The notes beneath the pieces are model-generated. The model saw only the letters and a program-made list of their open reading frames with translations. It had not been told where the DNA came from and searched no databases. Made by a program: the position numbers and the translations under genes. This document shows, piece after piece, positions 25,165-34,451 of a stretch of 64,000 nt of DNA (its first letter is position 1; every line of letters starts with the position of its first letter). Where the stretch lies: IMG/VR virus record IMGVR_UViG_3300042503_002860, positions 1 through 64,000 of that record, one strand, 5' to 3'. This DNA is from a virus.

Positions 25165-25228
25165 GCGTAATCTGGTAAAATACTAAAATATGTTGTATAG
25201 TATTTTAAAATGTTTCTAATGTAAACCA

Positions 25229-25786
25229 GTGCTGAAAATCAAAAAACTGTACCCAGACTCTAAAATCCCTACTCGTGCTTATCCTACAGACAGTGGTTTA
25301 GATTTATACGCTTATTTACCTGATGGTGAGATCAAGTTATTGCCAGTTATTAGCAAGGGTAAAACAATCACAGTAGAGGACATACCAGGTGAAGGTAGAT
25401 TTGTAGATATTGAGGATAGGGTAATTCAACAGTTCTCAGTCACTATTCCCACAGGCATTGCAATAGAACTACCACAAGCTAGAACAATAGTTTTAGAGTC
25501 AGATAATACCCGACGTACTTTAGTTGAAGAAGCTCAAATCCGAGGTAAATCAGGATTAGCAAGTAAGGGAATAGCTGCACATTGGGGGACAGGAGATAAT
25601 CCTTATGTGGGTGAATTAAAAGTTATTTTAACTAACATTGGGTCGACGGAACCATTTGTTATTTCTCACGGAATGAAAATAGCACAATTAGTAATTCAAA
25701 CTGTGATAATTCCGGAATTAAAGATAGTGGAAGAATTAGCAAATACAGATCGTGGTGTAAACGGTTTTGGGAGTACAGGAATATAA
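25229..25786 (+). CDS. dut: dUTP diphosphatase (trimeric dUTPase)
   Basis: Hydrolyses dUTP to dUMP, the substrate for the downstream ThyX, and keeps uracil out of DNA. 185 aa with motif I (YPTDSGLDLYAYLP), motif III (RGKSGLASKG), motif IV (GELKVILTNIG) and the glycine-rich C-terminal motif V (RGVNGFGSTG). About 40 residues longer than the common core owing to insertions between motifs I and II. Starts with GTG at 25229. Its stop overlaps the thyX ATG (TAATG). Confidence 0.95.
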   Translation: MLKIKKLYPDSKIPTRAYPTDSGLDLYAYLPDGEIKLLPVISKGKTITVEDIPGEGRFVDIEDRVIQQFSVTIPTGIAIELPQARTIVLESDNTRRTLVEEAQIRGKSGLASKGIAAHWGTGDNPYVGELKVILTNIGSTEPFVISHGMKIAQLVIQTVIIPELKIVEELANTDRGVNGFGSTGI

Positions 25787-26610
25787 TGTTTCAACCAACA
25801 GCTAAAGTAATTTGTGATTCCGTCAATGTAATGACAGGTGATCGCTTAACAACTATGATTATCAAATATCATCGGTTTATACATAGCGAAATTTTGGCAC
25901 ATAGATCACTTTCTCGTAACAGTTCGAGTAGTCGTGCTATACCAATTAATAAACTAATTCAAAACGTAATTGATGACGACGTTTACCCCTTGCATTGGGG
26001 TAAAAACCAAAAAGGTATGCAAGCCTTTAAGGAAATATCAGAATCAGACATTGAGCAAGCTAAGAGATTATGGGAAGTAGCAAGGAATAACGCTATAAAT
26101 TCAGCAAGACAACTAGCTGATTTAGGAGTTCATAAACAAGTCGTAAACAGAATATTAGAACCATTTAGCACGATCACCGTCATAGTTTCAGGTACAGAAT
26201 GGTCTAATTTTTTTAAACAAAGATGTCATCCTGATGCACAACCTGAAATAAGAATTTTAGCTAATGAAATGTATAATGCTTACAATAATAGCAACCCTAG
26301 AGAACTAGCTGTTGGTGCTTGGCATATACCATTAATAGATGACTGTGATGATTTAATTGGGATTAGCCAAGCATTAAAAATATCTGCGGGTAGGTGCGCT
26401 AGAGTTTCTTATTTAAACCATGAAGGTAAAAGAAACATTGAGGACGATATAGCACTACATGATAAATTATTAAGTTCAAACCCTAAGCACTTATCACCAT
26501 TTGAACATCAGGCAGTGCAAACAAAATCAGAATATTTTGGTAACTTTAGAGGCTTTAAACAATACCGTAAATTCATAGAAGAAAATGACCAGACATACCT
26601 CAGATATTAA
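25786..26610 (+). CDS. thyX: Flavin-dependent thymidylate synthase ThyX
   Basis: Converts dUMP to dTMP with FAD and NADPH. 274 aa; the ThyX motif appears as HRSLSRNSSSSR (39-50). Conserved parts include GVHKQVVNRILEPFSTITVIVSG and the NFFKQRCHPDAQPEIR segment that binds dUMP and FAD. Coupled to dut by a TAATG junction; overlaps the next gene by 26 bp. Part of a dNTP operon with dut and tmk. Confidence 0.97.
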   Translation: MFQPTAKVICDSVNVMTGDRLTTMIIKYHRFIHSEILAHRSLSRNSSSSRAIPINKLIQNVIDDDVYPLHWGKNQKGMQAFKEISESDIEQAKRLWEVARNNAINSARQLADLGVHKQVVNRILEPFSTITVIVSGTEWSNFFKQRCHPDAQPEIRILANEMYNAYNNSNPRELAVGAWHIPLIDDCDDLIGISQALKISAGRCARVSYLNHEGKRNIEDDIALHDKLLSSNPKHLSPFEHQAVQTKSEYFGNFRGFKQYRKFIEENDQTYLRY

Positions 26611-26899
26611 CAGTCATATCTTCAATATTTCTTATCACCAAATTAGTTTTTATCTACAAGCTAATGGATGGGTACATGAAAAAACGATAGCTGATATAGA
26701 TATTTACTCACTTGAGTTTGGACAATCAGCTTGTAAAATGCTTTTACCTCATAATGATCAATCTGAAGATTATAAACATAGATTAGCTGATATCTTGTTA
26801 ATTCTTCAAATGACACAATCACCATCTTTAGAAGATATCAGTTGGCAAATTAAAAAATTTTGTACAGACTTTATAACACAGGAACAGACGTATGAATAA
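26585..26899 (+). CDS. Hypothetical protein, 104 aa, in the dTTP operon
   Basis: Unrecognised, helical. It lies between thyX and tmk and overlaps both (26 and 8 bp), so it is surely cotranslated with them. The pattern of LADILLILQMTQ and ISWQIKKF could be a small interaction module. Function unknown. Confidence 0.8.
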   Translation: MTRHTSDINSHIFNISYHQISFYLQANGWVHEKTIADIDIYSLEFGQSACKMLLPHNDQSEDYKHRLADILLILQMTQSPSLEDISWQIKKFCTDFITQEQTYE

Positions 26900-27554
26900 A
26901 GGTAAGTTTATTGTTTTTGAAGGTGGCGAAGGTTCTGGTAAATCGACGCAACTAGAGCTTTTAGCTAAATATTTAGAATTAAAAAATATTCCTGTTTACA
27001 AAACTAAAGAACCCGGTGGAACACAATTAGGAACTAATTTACGAGAGATACTTTTGAGTGATTCAAATATTAGCAAGATATCAGAACTGCTACTGTATGC
27101 AGCAGATAGAGCTAATCATGTTAATCTAATCCAAGACTGCTTAAATAGTGGTTACTGGGTATTATGTGACAGGTTTACATGGTCAACAATGGCTTATCAG
27201 GGTTACGGTACAGGTCATAGTTTAGAAGATATTGAATATCTAAATGATCTAGCCTGTCAAGGGTTAAAACCAGACTGGACAATACTGCTAGACATTAATC
27301 CTAAAGTTGGACTAGCTAGGAAATATCAGCAAGGCGAAACAAATAAGTTTGAAGCTAAAAGTATAGAATTTCACAGCCGTGTTAGGGACGGTTATAGGCT
27401 GCTGTTTCTCAAAGCATTTAATACAAGCGTGGCTAATATATTTTATTGTCAATCAGCCATTAATCCTGATAGACAAATAAGTATAGATGTACTGCATAAC
27501 ACAATAATAGGAAATATACCGTTTGAGTTAGTGGAGTGTGCTAGTTTCAAATAA
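26892..27554 (+). CDS. tmk: Thymidylate kinase
   Basis: Phosphorylates dTMP to dTDP. 220 aa with P-loop GGEGSGKST (11-19), EPGGTQLG and the DR(F/Y) motif (CDRFTWSTMAYQGYG, about 97). The dut-thyX-orf-tmk order gives a complete dUTP-to-dTDP route in one operon. A terminator follows immediately. Confidence 0.96.
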   Translation: MNKGKFIVFEGGEGSGKSTQLELLAKYLELKNIPVYKTKEPGGTQLGTNLREILLSDSNISKISELLLYAADRANHVNLIQDCLNSGYWVLCDRFTWSTMAYQGYGTGHSLEDIEYLNDLACQGLKPDWTILLDINPKVGLARKYQQGETNKFEAKSIEFHSRVRDGYRLLFLKAFNTSVANIFYCQSAINPDRQISIDVLHNTIIGNIPFELVECASFK

Positions 27555-27556
27555 TT

Positions 27557-27587
27557 AAAAAGCCACCTGACTGTCAAGTGGCTTTTT
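27557..27587. terminator. Bidirectional terminator after tmk
   Basis: AAAAAGCCAC and GTGGCTTTTT with an 11-base loop, shared by the convergent small gene. Confidence 0.88.
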
Positions 27588-27591
27588 GTGT

Positions 27592-27747
27592 TTACCTTTT
27601 TGCTTTTAATTTTTTACCAATGTTTTTTCTGTAGTACAAATTAAGACAGTGAGGACAAGTTACTTTTTCAATACTACTAGATAAATAAGGAAAAGCACCT
27701 TTCCTATTGCAGGATAGTTCTTTTGAGTAATGGATATTGATTGTCAT
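27592..27747 (-). CDS. Small basic protein with possible zinc site, 51 aa
   Basis: Contains one Cys early and a CPHC motif, ending in a lysine/arginine-rich tail (RKNIGKKLKAKR). The frame extends to a TTG at 27786 that belongs to a promoter-like TTGACATTGAA, so ATG 27747 is chosen. Possibly nucleic-acid binding; function unknown. Confidence 0.6.
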   Translation of the reverse strand: MTINIHYSKELSCNRKGAFPYLSSSIEKVTCPHCLNLYYRKNIGKKLKAKR

Positions 27748-27924
27748 TTTTATCTCTGTTTTTTTTTCATTATAATTCAATGTCAAGCAAAATATGAATA
27801 TTTATTTTTAGTACAAAAATACTAGCTTGACATATTTGCCTTAAACAGACAATACTGGGAAAACATCCTACACAAAATAATAAAATGTCTCCCCAATCAG
27901 TCAAAATCCTATGGCAGTTAGTGT

Positions 27925-29373
27925 CTAGACTAGAAGCTCAACAGTCACATGACCGTGATCACATACAACACGTTTTACAAGATCCTGAAATAAAATCCGT
28001 TGTTCTTCTACCGTTGCCTGCCTCCAAAGCTGCGGCATAGCTGCATAATGTCTCATTAGTTCATATTTACTATCAAGACCTGTTGATATATTCTCCCGTT
28101 TTAAAGACATCAACAGGTTTTCTAATTTAGTCTGTTTCATCTGAATTGCTTCTTGCAAATCAGGGTCATTAAGTCCTATCAGTTTTTTTATTTGTTGCCT
28201 AATCTCATCTATTTCCGGCGTTGTTTCCTTTATTTCCTCATGCTGTATAACTTGATTGGCTATTTCATCAGCACGTTGACATAGCGCATTGATAACATAA
28301 GTAATACAATCCTCTATAACTAAGCTATAACTAGCTTTTCTATCACAAGTCGCTAGTTTACCTGGTTCTGGATAAGCATTTTTGCAAAGTAAATAGCTAT
28401 ACTTGGTAGTTTCACCTGCCTTAGTTGTGAACTTACTGCTTTGAACACGCATAAAACCACCACAACCAGCACAATATATAAGCCCTATTAACGGGTTTAT
28501 GACGATAGACCTTTTGCGCTTAGTTAGATGTGACTTGTCAAGAATATTACAAATTTCTATATATTTCTCATCTGATAAAATCCGTTCAAACTTATCAGGA
28601 ATAAGCACTCGTTTATTATTATCCTGGTTAAAATAGACTAGGAAACCTCGGAGCATGGGATGTAATAACCACTTCCTAAACCCGCCATGACTATGGGGAT
28701 GATCGGGTATTAATTTTGATTTACTAAATTCAAAACCGTACAGCATATTAAACTTTTTAACAGTACCACTCAATGACCTAGACTGACAGAAATAATCAAT
28801 CATATCTATGGCTACTTGATAATAACTTCTGTTAGATTCTTTATATAAATCATGGTTTATAATCAAAGTGTCATCTACTTTTTTATAACCAAACAAAGCC
28901 TGAAAGACTTTTTCCTGCGCTCTAAAATATTTGACACCTTCCCTAGAATTGTGGATAATCAAATCACGTTCTCTTTCAGCTAAGGCTGATTTTAGTCGTA
29001 AATTAAACAGGTCATCTGGTTTATCTAATCCAAGTTGGCCACCATCAAGGAAAACAAGAATAACTCCAGTATTTTTTAGTTCCTCCAGTTCTTGCTCAAA
29101 ATGTAGCGATGATCGCGTAAACCTTGAAAAGTAGGGGATAACTAATTTTTTAATTTTCCCAGCCTTGATTAAAGTCAAAACCTTCCGATAATTAACGCGG
29201 CTATCTGAAGCACCACTATCAATATCCCAATAGATTTGGTCATCAGTTAACCCATAATTCCGTAAAGCCTCAATATATCTTTCCAGTCCGTGACCTTCTA
29301 ATTGTTGCCGTTGAGTAGAGACACGGCAGTACCCGACACTATACTTTAAATCCTTATCCTGCATAACTTTCAC
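27925..29373 (-). CDS. Large serine recombinase, XisF-like
   Basis: Site-specific recombinase, 482 aa. The N-terminal resolvase domain has GYCRVST with the catalytic Ser at about residue 19 and the conserved SRFTRS arginine region. A recombinase domain and a zinc ribbon (YCAGCGG) follow, then a C-terminal coiled coil. The overall type resembles XisF, which excises the fdxN element in heterocystous cyanobacteria. Here it may integrate or excise the phage, or invert a segment. A 10 bp inverted repeat lies upstream (29401-29442). No partner excisionase is recognised. Confidence 0.94.
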   Translation of the reverse strand: MKVMQDKDLKYSVGYCRVSTQRQQLEGHGLERYIEALRNYGLTDDQIYWDIDSGASDSRVNYRKVLTLIKAGKIKKLVIPYFSRFTRSSLHFEQELEELKNTGVILVFLDGGQLGLDKPDDLFNLRLKSALAERERDLIIHNSREGVKYFRAQEKVFQALFGYKKVDDTLIINHDLYKESNRSYYQVAIDMIDYFCQSRSLSGTVKKFNMLYGFEFSKSKLIPDHPHSHGGFRKWLLHPMLRGFLVYFNQDNNKRVLIPDKFERILSDEKYIEICNILDKSHLTKRKRSIVINPLIGLIYCAGCGGFMRVQSSKFTTKAGETTKYSYLLCKNAYPEPGKLATCDRKASYSLVIEDCITYVINALCQRADEIANQVIQHEEIKETTPEIDEIRQQIKKLIGLNDPDLQEAIQMKQTKLENLLMSLKRENISTGLDSKYELMRHYAAMPQLWRQATVEEQRILFQDLVKRVVCDHGHVTVELLV

Positions 29374-29400
29374 CTTTGCTTAGTTAGTTACTTTATTATA

Positions 29401-29442
29401 TGCCTAATTGTTACTATACTCTACCCTGGAATCAATTAGGCA
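29401..29442. promoter_or_regulatory. Inverted repeat upstream of the recombinase
   Basis: TGCCTAATTG (29401-29410) and CAATTAGGCA (29433-29442) are a perfect 10 bp inverted repeat with a 22-base spacer, in the 133-base gap between two divergent genes. It could be an operator or part of an attachment site. Confidence 0.45.
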
Positions 29443-29506
29443 GAAAATAAAAAACACTAAACCGTTGAAACGAAAACACAAAATAGACAAAATAAGGTAA
29501 AATACA

Positions 29507-30400
29507 ATGACTACGATCACACAACCTAACTTAGACCATCTTTATAGAATGTTATCCTCAGACTCAAACAGAGAAACTGAATTTGGTGAACTGTTAATCA
29601 AAATAATAAAGAACCCGGTTATCCCAGTTCTTAGGGAACATCTGTTTCATCCCAGTCCAACACCAAATAAACCAGGACAAAAACAACGACTGCAAACAAG
29701 TCGTTTACCCCAAGAAGTATATGCAAAGGTAAGGGAAGAGTGGACTAAAACAAGCAAGGAACGCAACCTTTACCCTGATTCTCACGGACTATCCTATGAT
29801 ATGTTCATGAAAATGCTGCGTGACTTATATGGATGTCAGGATGTGCGTGATCCTGAAATGCCTATAACACGGGAAGCTGTAAATCATTTAGTTCATACTG
29901 GAAATCCCTGGACTAAATCAAAATCGGCAGTCACAGTCCAGGATTACAACTTGCAGTTTATCTGCTGTTTTACTCAGACATATACGTTTGATGAGTTAAA
30001 GGAAGTAGGTGAGCGAGTTTTAAAAGAGTATTACAGAATAAAACACTCAGCAACAAAGCCAGGTACTAGCGAACCTATTAGACTGAATTTAGATTTTACT
30101 CCGCCAAAAGCACCAAATCCTGAGACTATTTATTTAAGCCACAGAGGCGAATTGACCAATGATGAAAAGAAAGCTAATAACCTTAGAAGCTTGTTGTGGA
30201 ATACCCTAATTGAGCGTGGCAAGGATTATTTCTTAAGATCCGGTATTTCCGCAGAAGAACTACTCTCTGTCATTACAGAAGAAAATCCATATGTGCGGAT
30301 GACTACTTTTCAAAGCTTGGCTCTATTATTAGATTTATCCTTAGACGAAGTAGTGAAACGACTTGCTAAGGATACTGATAATTTAGACGCTGGTTTCTGA
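29507..30400 (+). CDS. Hypothetical protein, 297 aa, divergent from the recombinase
   Basis: Helical, soluble protein of unknown function. It has a basic segment near 75 (SRLPQEVYAKVREEW), a middle region with ITREAVNHLVHTGNPWTKSKSAVTVQ-type helices, and a C-terminal leucine-rich helical part. DNA binding is possible but not established. Sharing an intergenic region with the recombinase suggests a regulatory or accessory role. Confidence 0.75.
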   Translation: MTTITQPNLDHLYRMLSSDSNRETEFGELLIKIIKNPVIPVLREHLFHPSPTPNKPGQKQRLQTSRLPQEVYAKVREEWTKTSKERNLYPDSHGLSYDMFMKMLRDLYGCQDVRDPEMPITREAVNHLVHTGNPWTKSKSAVTVQDYNLQFICCFTQTYTFDELKEVGERVLKEYYRIKHSATKPGTSEPIRLNLDFTPPKAPNPETIYLSHRGELTNDEKKANNLRSLLWNTLIERGKDYFLRSGISAEELLSVITEENPYVRMTTFQSLALLLDLSLDEVVKRLAKDTDNLDAGF

Positions 30401-30556
30401 CTTTTCATCCCTGATAATCCAGGGATGATTATCTAAAACATATTGCCATGTTTTTTTAAGTTCAGGACTCAATGATTCAAACGGATCATTGAGTTTTTCT
30501 TTGTCTTTTAGTGTTACCTCAGTTTGTTGTTCTGTGATTGGTTTTGACGAAGGCAT
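30383..30556 (-). CDS. Hypothetical protein, 57 aa
   Basis: Small charged protein (MPSSKPITEQQTEVTLKDKE...) ending in WIIRDEKSETSV. Overlaps the end of the convergent gene by 18 bp. The frame reaches 30640, but that part is a hydrophobic AT-rich extension; ATG 30556 is preferred. Confidence 0.5.
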   Translation of the reverse strand: MPSSKPITEQQTEVTLKDKEKLNDPFESLSPELKKTWQYVLDNHPWIIRDEKSETSV

Positions 30557-30812
30557 AGTCAGCAAAAAAATAAATATTTCTAATGTATATTCTACTTTAT
30601 ATTTTATGCTCATGCAACAAAATAAAAAACAAGTTAACACATATTAATCATACTTTTAGTAGATGACTAAAGTCCCTTTTTATGTAATGACAATAATTAC
30701 ATTTGTAATATGTAGTAGCATTATATATACTATAAGTAATAATAGATAGATTGTCTGATTACAATATTTCTAAGGGTAAATGTAAGAATTAGACGTTTAG
30801 GCTATCTAGGCA

Positions 30813-30834
30813 TAAAACACAAAAAAGTGTTTTA
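30813..30834. promoter_or_regulatory. Palindrome upstream of the RNR gene
   Basis: TAAAACAC and GTGTTTTA flank six A, 36 bases before the RNR start. It could be a repressor site comparable to NrdR boxes, though it does not match their consensus, and it lacks a T-run beyond its own arm. Confidence 0.35.
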
Positions 30835-30869
30835 ATAGTAAATGTAAAATATTTTAAACTATCCGTAGT

Positions 30870-33800
30870 ATGCCAGTAGTTAAATTTTCTCTGAATCAGT
30901 ATCGTGCTTACTTTGACTTAGTTAAGCCTCAATATATTAGCTGGGATTTCTATAAAAAATATATAGACAGAAAACCGCCATTTGGCGAGTTAGGTGCAAT
31001 TATATATTTGAGAACTTACAGCCGATTTATTAATGAACTAAAACGCCGTGAACTATGGCAAGAAACCGTATTAAGAAACATTGAGTACAGCCTAAGCTTA
31101 GACACTGTAACCCCATTAGAGGACAAATTTACAGAAGCTAAAGCGTTATTTGATATGATGTTTAACTTGCAGGGTTTTCCTGCGGGTAGAAGTCTATGGA
31201 CAGCAGGATCACCACAAACTGAAAAAGATTCATCCAGTAATTGGAACTGTACATTTAAGACTGTAGACAGTTTAAGCGCGTTTAGTGAGATTTTTTATTG
31301 GTTGTTAATTGGTGCTGGTACTGGTTTTAGTGTTGAGCAAAAATATATTTCTCAACTACCAGAATTTAATGCAAAAGTCCATGTGATTCATGAAGACTAC
31401 AACTATCAAAAGAGACTTGATGGTACTTTTGTTAATATCACAGATTCAGAAAGTAGTCCGCAGTTCCTAACAACTTACACCGATTTTGTAGAGACTTCAG
31501 AAATAATTAGACCTGACAATGAGTTTGTTAGACATCTAGATGATAACCACAAGATAGTTAGATTACAAATTGGCGATAGTAAAGAAGATTGGTGTAATGC
31601 TTTGAGAATATTTTTAAAAGCATTGACTAATAAAAATGTAGAGAAAATCTACATTAATTATGATCCTATACGTCCGCAGGGAACGCCTATCAAAACTTTT
31701 GGCGGACGTGCTAGTGGGCATAGAACATTATTAGAAATGTTTGATAATATTTCATATGTTCTTCAAAGATGTTCAGGTGTTTTAGCCTCTATTGACTGCT
31801 TAGATATCATAAATGCTTTAGGTTATAACGTAATGGCAGGTGGTGTACGTCGCTGCTTACCTAAAGGTACATTAGTTCATCTTCAAAATGGACTAGTACC
31901 AATTGAAAAAGTCAAAGTGGGTGACATAGTAGCAACATCAAAAGGCTATCATCAGGTGACTGACTTTGTTTATCAAGGTATTCAACCAATATCCCAAATT
32001 ACAACGCAAGCGGGCATTTTTGAATGTACAGATAAACACAAAATAGCGATCATTTCTGACACTCAAGGTAACTATATCTGGAAGCAAGCTAAGGATATAC
32101 AAATTGGTGACAGAATGGTATTTGTTAAAAATACTATTCCAGGTACAGAAACTAAACTTCCAGAATTTGACTACATTTATCCTGAACATAGTACAACCTG
32201 CAAAGCAATAACCATACCGGATATGAGTGATGATATCGCCTATTTGCTAGGTTTCTTACACGGAAATGGTTATGTTAGACTAACATCTTCAGAAGGAAAT
32301 ATCAGCTTTGCAATAGCTCCTGATTTACCACAAATAGTAGAAAAAATTGACAGTATTATTAAGCAGTTCGGTGTTCATACAAAATTACGTGAACCCCAAG
32401 AAAATGATAACTGCTATAAGCTAGTAATTAAGTCAAAACAATTAGCTACTTTTTTAAGTCAGTTTAAGTTATCTAATCAAACTTTAGTTATTCCCGATCT
32501 AATTCTTCAGGGTCTTGATTCTTATAGAGCAGCATACACGGCAGGCGTATTTGATGCCGACGGTTCAGTTAAAAACAGACCTATTACTGTTGCCACAAGT
32601 GTTTATCCTGAATTTTTGAAACAGTTGCAAGTAGTTTTATCAAGTTTAGGCATCTTAACTACTTTAAATAAAAAAAGAGATGCTAAAGGCAATTGGAAAG
32701 CACTTCACATACTTAATCTGAAAGGGGAAATGTTTATTGATAGATTTGAAAGACAAGTAGCATCATTTTCACTTAAGTTTAGAGACAATAGAAAATCTGC
32801 AAGATCACAAAATGATTTTGGTTTTCCGTCCAGGATGGTCACTTCTGATAAAGTTAAGTTTGGCAGTCAATGGGATGCTAAATGTAAACAGATGACTGTA
32901 GCTAGACTTGAGAAAATCACAGGCATTGAGGTTTATAGAGTCCCTGTAGAAGTGTTAAGTATCAATCACGCGGTAAGAAATGATTACACTTACGATATCA
33001 GTGTGGATTCAGTAAATGAGTTTATTGCTGATACTGGTTATTTAGTACATAACACTGCTGAACTGGCTCTAGGCGATAGTTCAGATGAATCCTTTAAGAC
33101 CGCAAAAGTAGGACTGTTTAGTGATCCAGCTAAAGCAAGAGTTAAGGATCTAAGAACAATGTCTAATAACTCTACAGGCGAATATGATCATCCTGGAGTA
33201 GATGCAATTAATAAGACATTTGAATGTTTAGAAACTCAAGGTGACCCAGGTTTTTGGATTATTGGAAATAGTCAGAAATTAGCAACATCACCCGTTAAAG
33301 GCACGAATCCATGTGCTGAAGCGGCTTTAGACGACAAACAATCATGCAACTTAACGACTAAGAACGTTAGGGCTTGCATATACTTTGATAAAAAGTCTGG
33401 CAAGTGGGAGTATAACTGGGAACTAGGGAAAAAAGTCATTGAACTAATTACCCGACTAGGAACTCGGATCACACTAGCTAAACAATGGCATCCAGAATGG
33501 GACAGAACACAGAAGAGAGATCGTTTGCTTGGAGTTTCTATGACAGGCGTAATGGATGCCTTTGATCTACTTGGTTGGGATTATGAGCAGCAAAAGTATT
33601 TCTTCCAATGGTGTAAGCAAACAGCGATAAAAGCCTCAGACGATTACCACGACTATTTAGGAATTAACAGAAGTGCTAGAGTCTGTTTAATGAAACCAGA
33701 AGGAACAATCAGCCTACTACCAACCGTTTCTAGTGGTATCCATCGCGCTTATGCTCCTTACTATTTACGTCGCGTTAGATTTAGTAAATCAGATCCTTTA

Positions 33801-34310
33801 GCACAAGTATTATTAGACTTGGGTCTTAAACCTGTACCGCAAAATGGGCAAGGCGACGATTTATTCAGTGATATTTGTAATACTTGGGTCTTTACATTTC
33901 CTATCAAGACTAATGCTAAAACTCGCGCAATTGATGAGCCAGTTACAGAACAATTAGAACGCTATAGACTAGCACAAACTAACTATGCTGATAGGGGCCA
34001 TAACATTTCAATAACTGTAACTGTTGCGCCAGATGAATATAAAACAGCCGCAAATTGGGTAAATGATAATTGGGATGACATTATTGGAATTGCTTTTTTA
34101 CCTAGATTTGATCCGGTTGAAGGTGGTAAAGCAGCTTATCCTTTGATGCCCCTAGAACCGTGTGACAAGGAAACTTATGAAGCTTTGAAAGCACAATTAC
34201 CTGTACTTTCTCAAACAGATATTATCAATAAATTATCTGAGATTGAGAAAGGATTTGAGGAACAGGAATTAGATCAAGGATGTGTTACAGGTGCGTGTCC
34301 TATTCGCTAG
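30870..34310 (+). CDS. Class II (B12-dependent) ribonucleoside-triphosphate reductase with intein
   Basis: Monomeric adenosylcobalamin-dependent RNR of the Lactobacillus leichmannii type, making dNTPs from NTPs. 1146 aa, of which 400 are an intein; the mature enzyme would be 746 aa, the normal size. Extein features: PAGRSLWTAG, SNWNCTFK (first redox Cys), LLIGAGTGFSVEQ, GGVRR, NPCAEAALDDKQSCNL (active-site and second redox Cys), MKPEGTISLLP, and C-terminal GCVTGACPIR with the CxxxxC reductant pair. It complements dut-thyX-tmk. Confidence 0.97.
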   Translation: MPVVKFSLNQYRAYFDLVKPQYISWDFYKKYIDRKPPFGELGAIIYLRTYSRFINELKRRELWQETVLRNIEYSLSLDTVTPLEDKFTEAKALFDMMFNLQGFPAGRSLWTAGSPQTEKDSSSNWNCTFKTVDSLSAFSEIFYWLLIGAGTGFSVEQKYISQLPEFNAKVHVIHEDYNYQKRLDGTFVNITDSESSPQFLTTYTDFVETSEIIRPDNEFVRHLDDNHKIVRLQIGDSKEDWCNALRIFLKALTNKNVEKIYINYDPIRPQGTPIKTFGGRASGHRTLLEMFDNISYVLQRCSGVLASIDCLDIINALGYNVMAGGVRRCLPKGTLVHLQNGLVPIEKVKVGDIVATSKGYHQVTDFVYQGIQPISQITTQAGIFECTDKHKIAIISDTQGNYIWKQAKDIQIGDRMVFVKNTIPGTETKLPEFDYIYPEHSTTCKAITIPDMSDDIAYLLGFLHGNGYVRLTSSEGNISFAIAPDLPQIVEKIDSIIKQFGVHTKLREPQENDNCYKLVIKSKQLATFLSQFKLSNQTLVIPDLILQGLDSYRAAYTAGVFDADGSVKNRPITVATSVYPEFLKQLQVVLSSLGILTTLNKKRDAKGNWKALHILNLKGEMFIDRFERQVASFSLKFRDNRKSARSQNDFGFPSRMVTSDKVKFGSQWDAKCKQMTVARLEKITGIEVYRVPVEVLSINHAVRNDYTYDISVDSVNEFIADTGYLVHNTAELALGDSSDESFKTAKVGLFSDPAKARVKDLRTMSNNSTGEYDHPGVDAINKTFECLETQGDPGFWIIGNSQKLATSPVKGTNPCAEAALDDKQSCNLTTKNVRACIYFDKKSGKWEYNWELGKKVIELITRLGTRITLAKQWHPEWDRTQKRDRLLGVSMTGVMDAFDLLGWDYEQQKYFFQWCKQTAIKASDDYHDYLGINRSARVCLMKPEGTISLLPTVSSGIHRAYAPYYLRRVRFSKSDPLAQVLLDLGLKPVPQNGQGDDLFSDICNTWVFTFPIKTNAKTRAIDEPVTEQLERYRLAQTNYADRGHNISITVTVAPDEYKTAANWVNDNWDDIIGIAFLPRFDPVEGGKAAYPLMPLEPCDKETYEALKAQLPVLSQTDIINKLSEIEKGFEEQELDQGCVTGACPIR
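31854..33053 (+). other. Intein with LAGLIDADG homing endonuclease inside the RNR
   Basis: Begins at Cys329 (after GGVRR) with CLPKGTLVHLQNG and ends at His-Asn728 followed by Thr729. Splicing block B is CTDKHK. The endonuclease has two dodecapeptide motifs, LLGFLHGNGY and AGVFDADGSV; both keep their acidic or Asn/Asp end residues except that the first has Asn for Asp (HGNG). The C-terminal block reads NEFIADTGYLVHN. Splicing residues are all present. Confidence 0.96.
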
Positions 34311-34443
34311 TTTCACACTAGAACAATTAATAGAGGTAGCTGATTTTTATGGATTAAAGCTACCTTTAATCTATTACAAAAGTCGAGTACAGCTAACAAA
34401 AGAAATACTTGACTTTGTACCAACATTTAACTACTACCAATAG
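34291..34443 (+). CDS. Small SAP-like protein overlapping the RNR end, 50 aa
   Basis: GTG-started frame inside the last 20 bases of the RNR gene that runs to 34443. The sequence FTLEQLIEVADFYGLKLPL and then SRVQLTKEIL has the spacing of a SAP or Rho-N helix-turn-helix motif, which binds DNA or RNA. It ends 8 bases before the next gene. Moderately supported because of its GTG start. Confidence 0.45.
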   Translation: MRVLFASFTLEQLIEVADFYGLKLPLIYYKSRVQLTKEILDFVPTFNYYQ

Positions 34444-34451
34444 ACAAGACT

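Noticed and set aside
27886-28041. A 51-codon plus-strand ORF with a weak promoter upstream
   Set aside because: It is antisense to the conserved end of the serine recombinase, its -10 box is poor and it has no recognisable product.
30641-30869. Cobalamin riboswitch upstream of the B12-dependent RNR
   Set aside because: The gap is AT-rich and I could not find the B12 box or a suitable multistem fold; only a short palindrome is supported.
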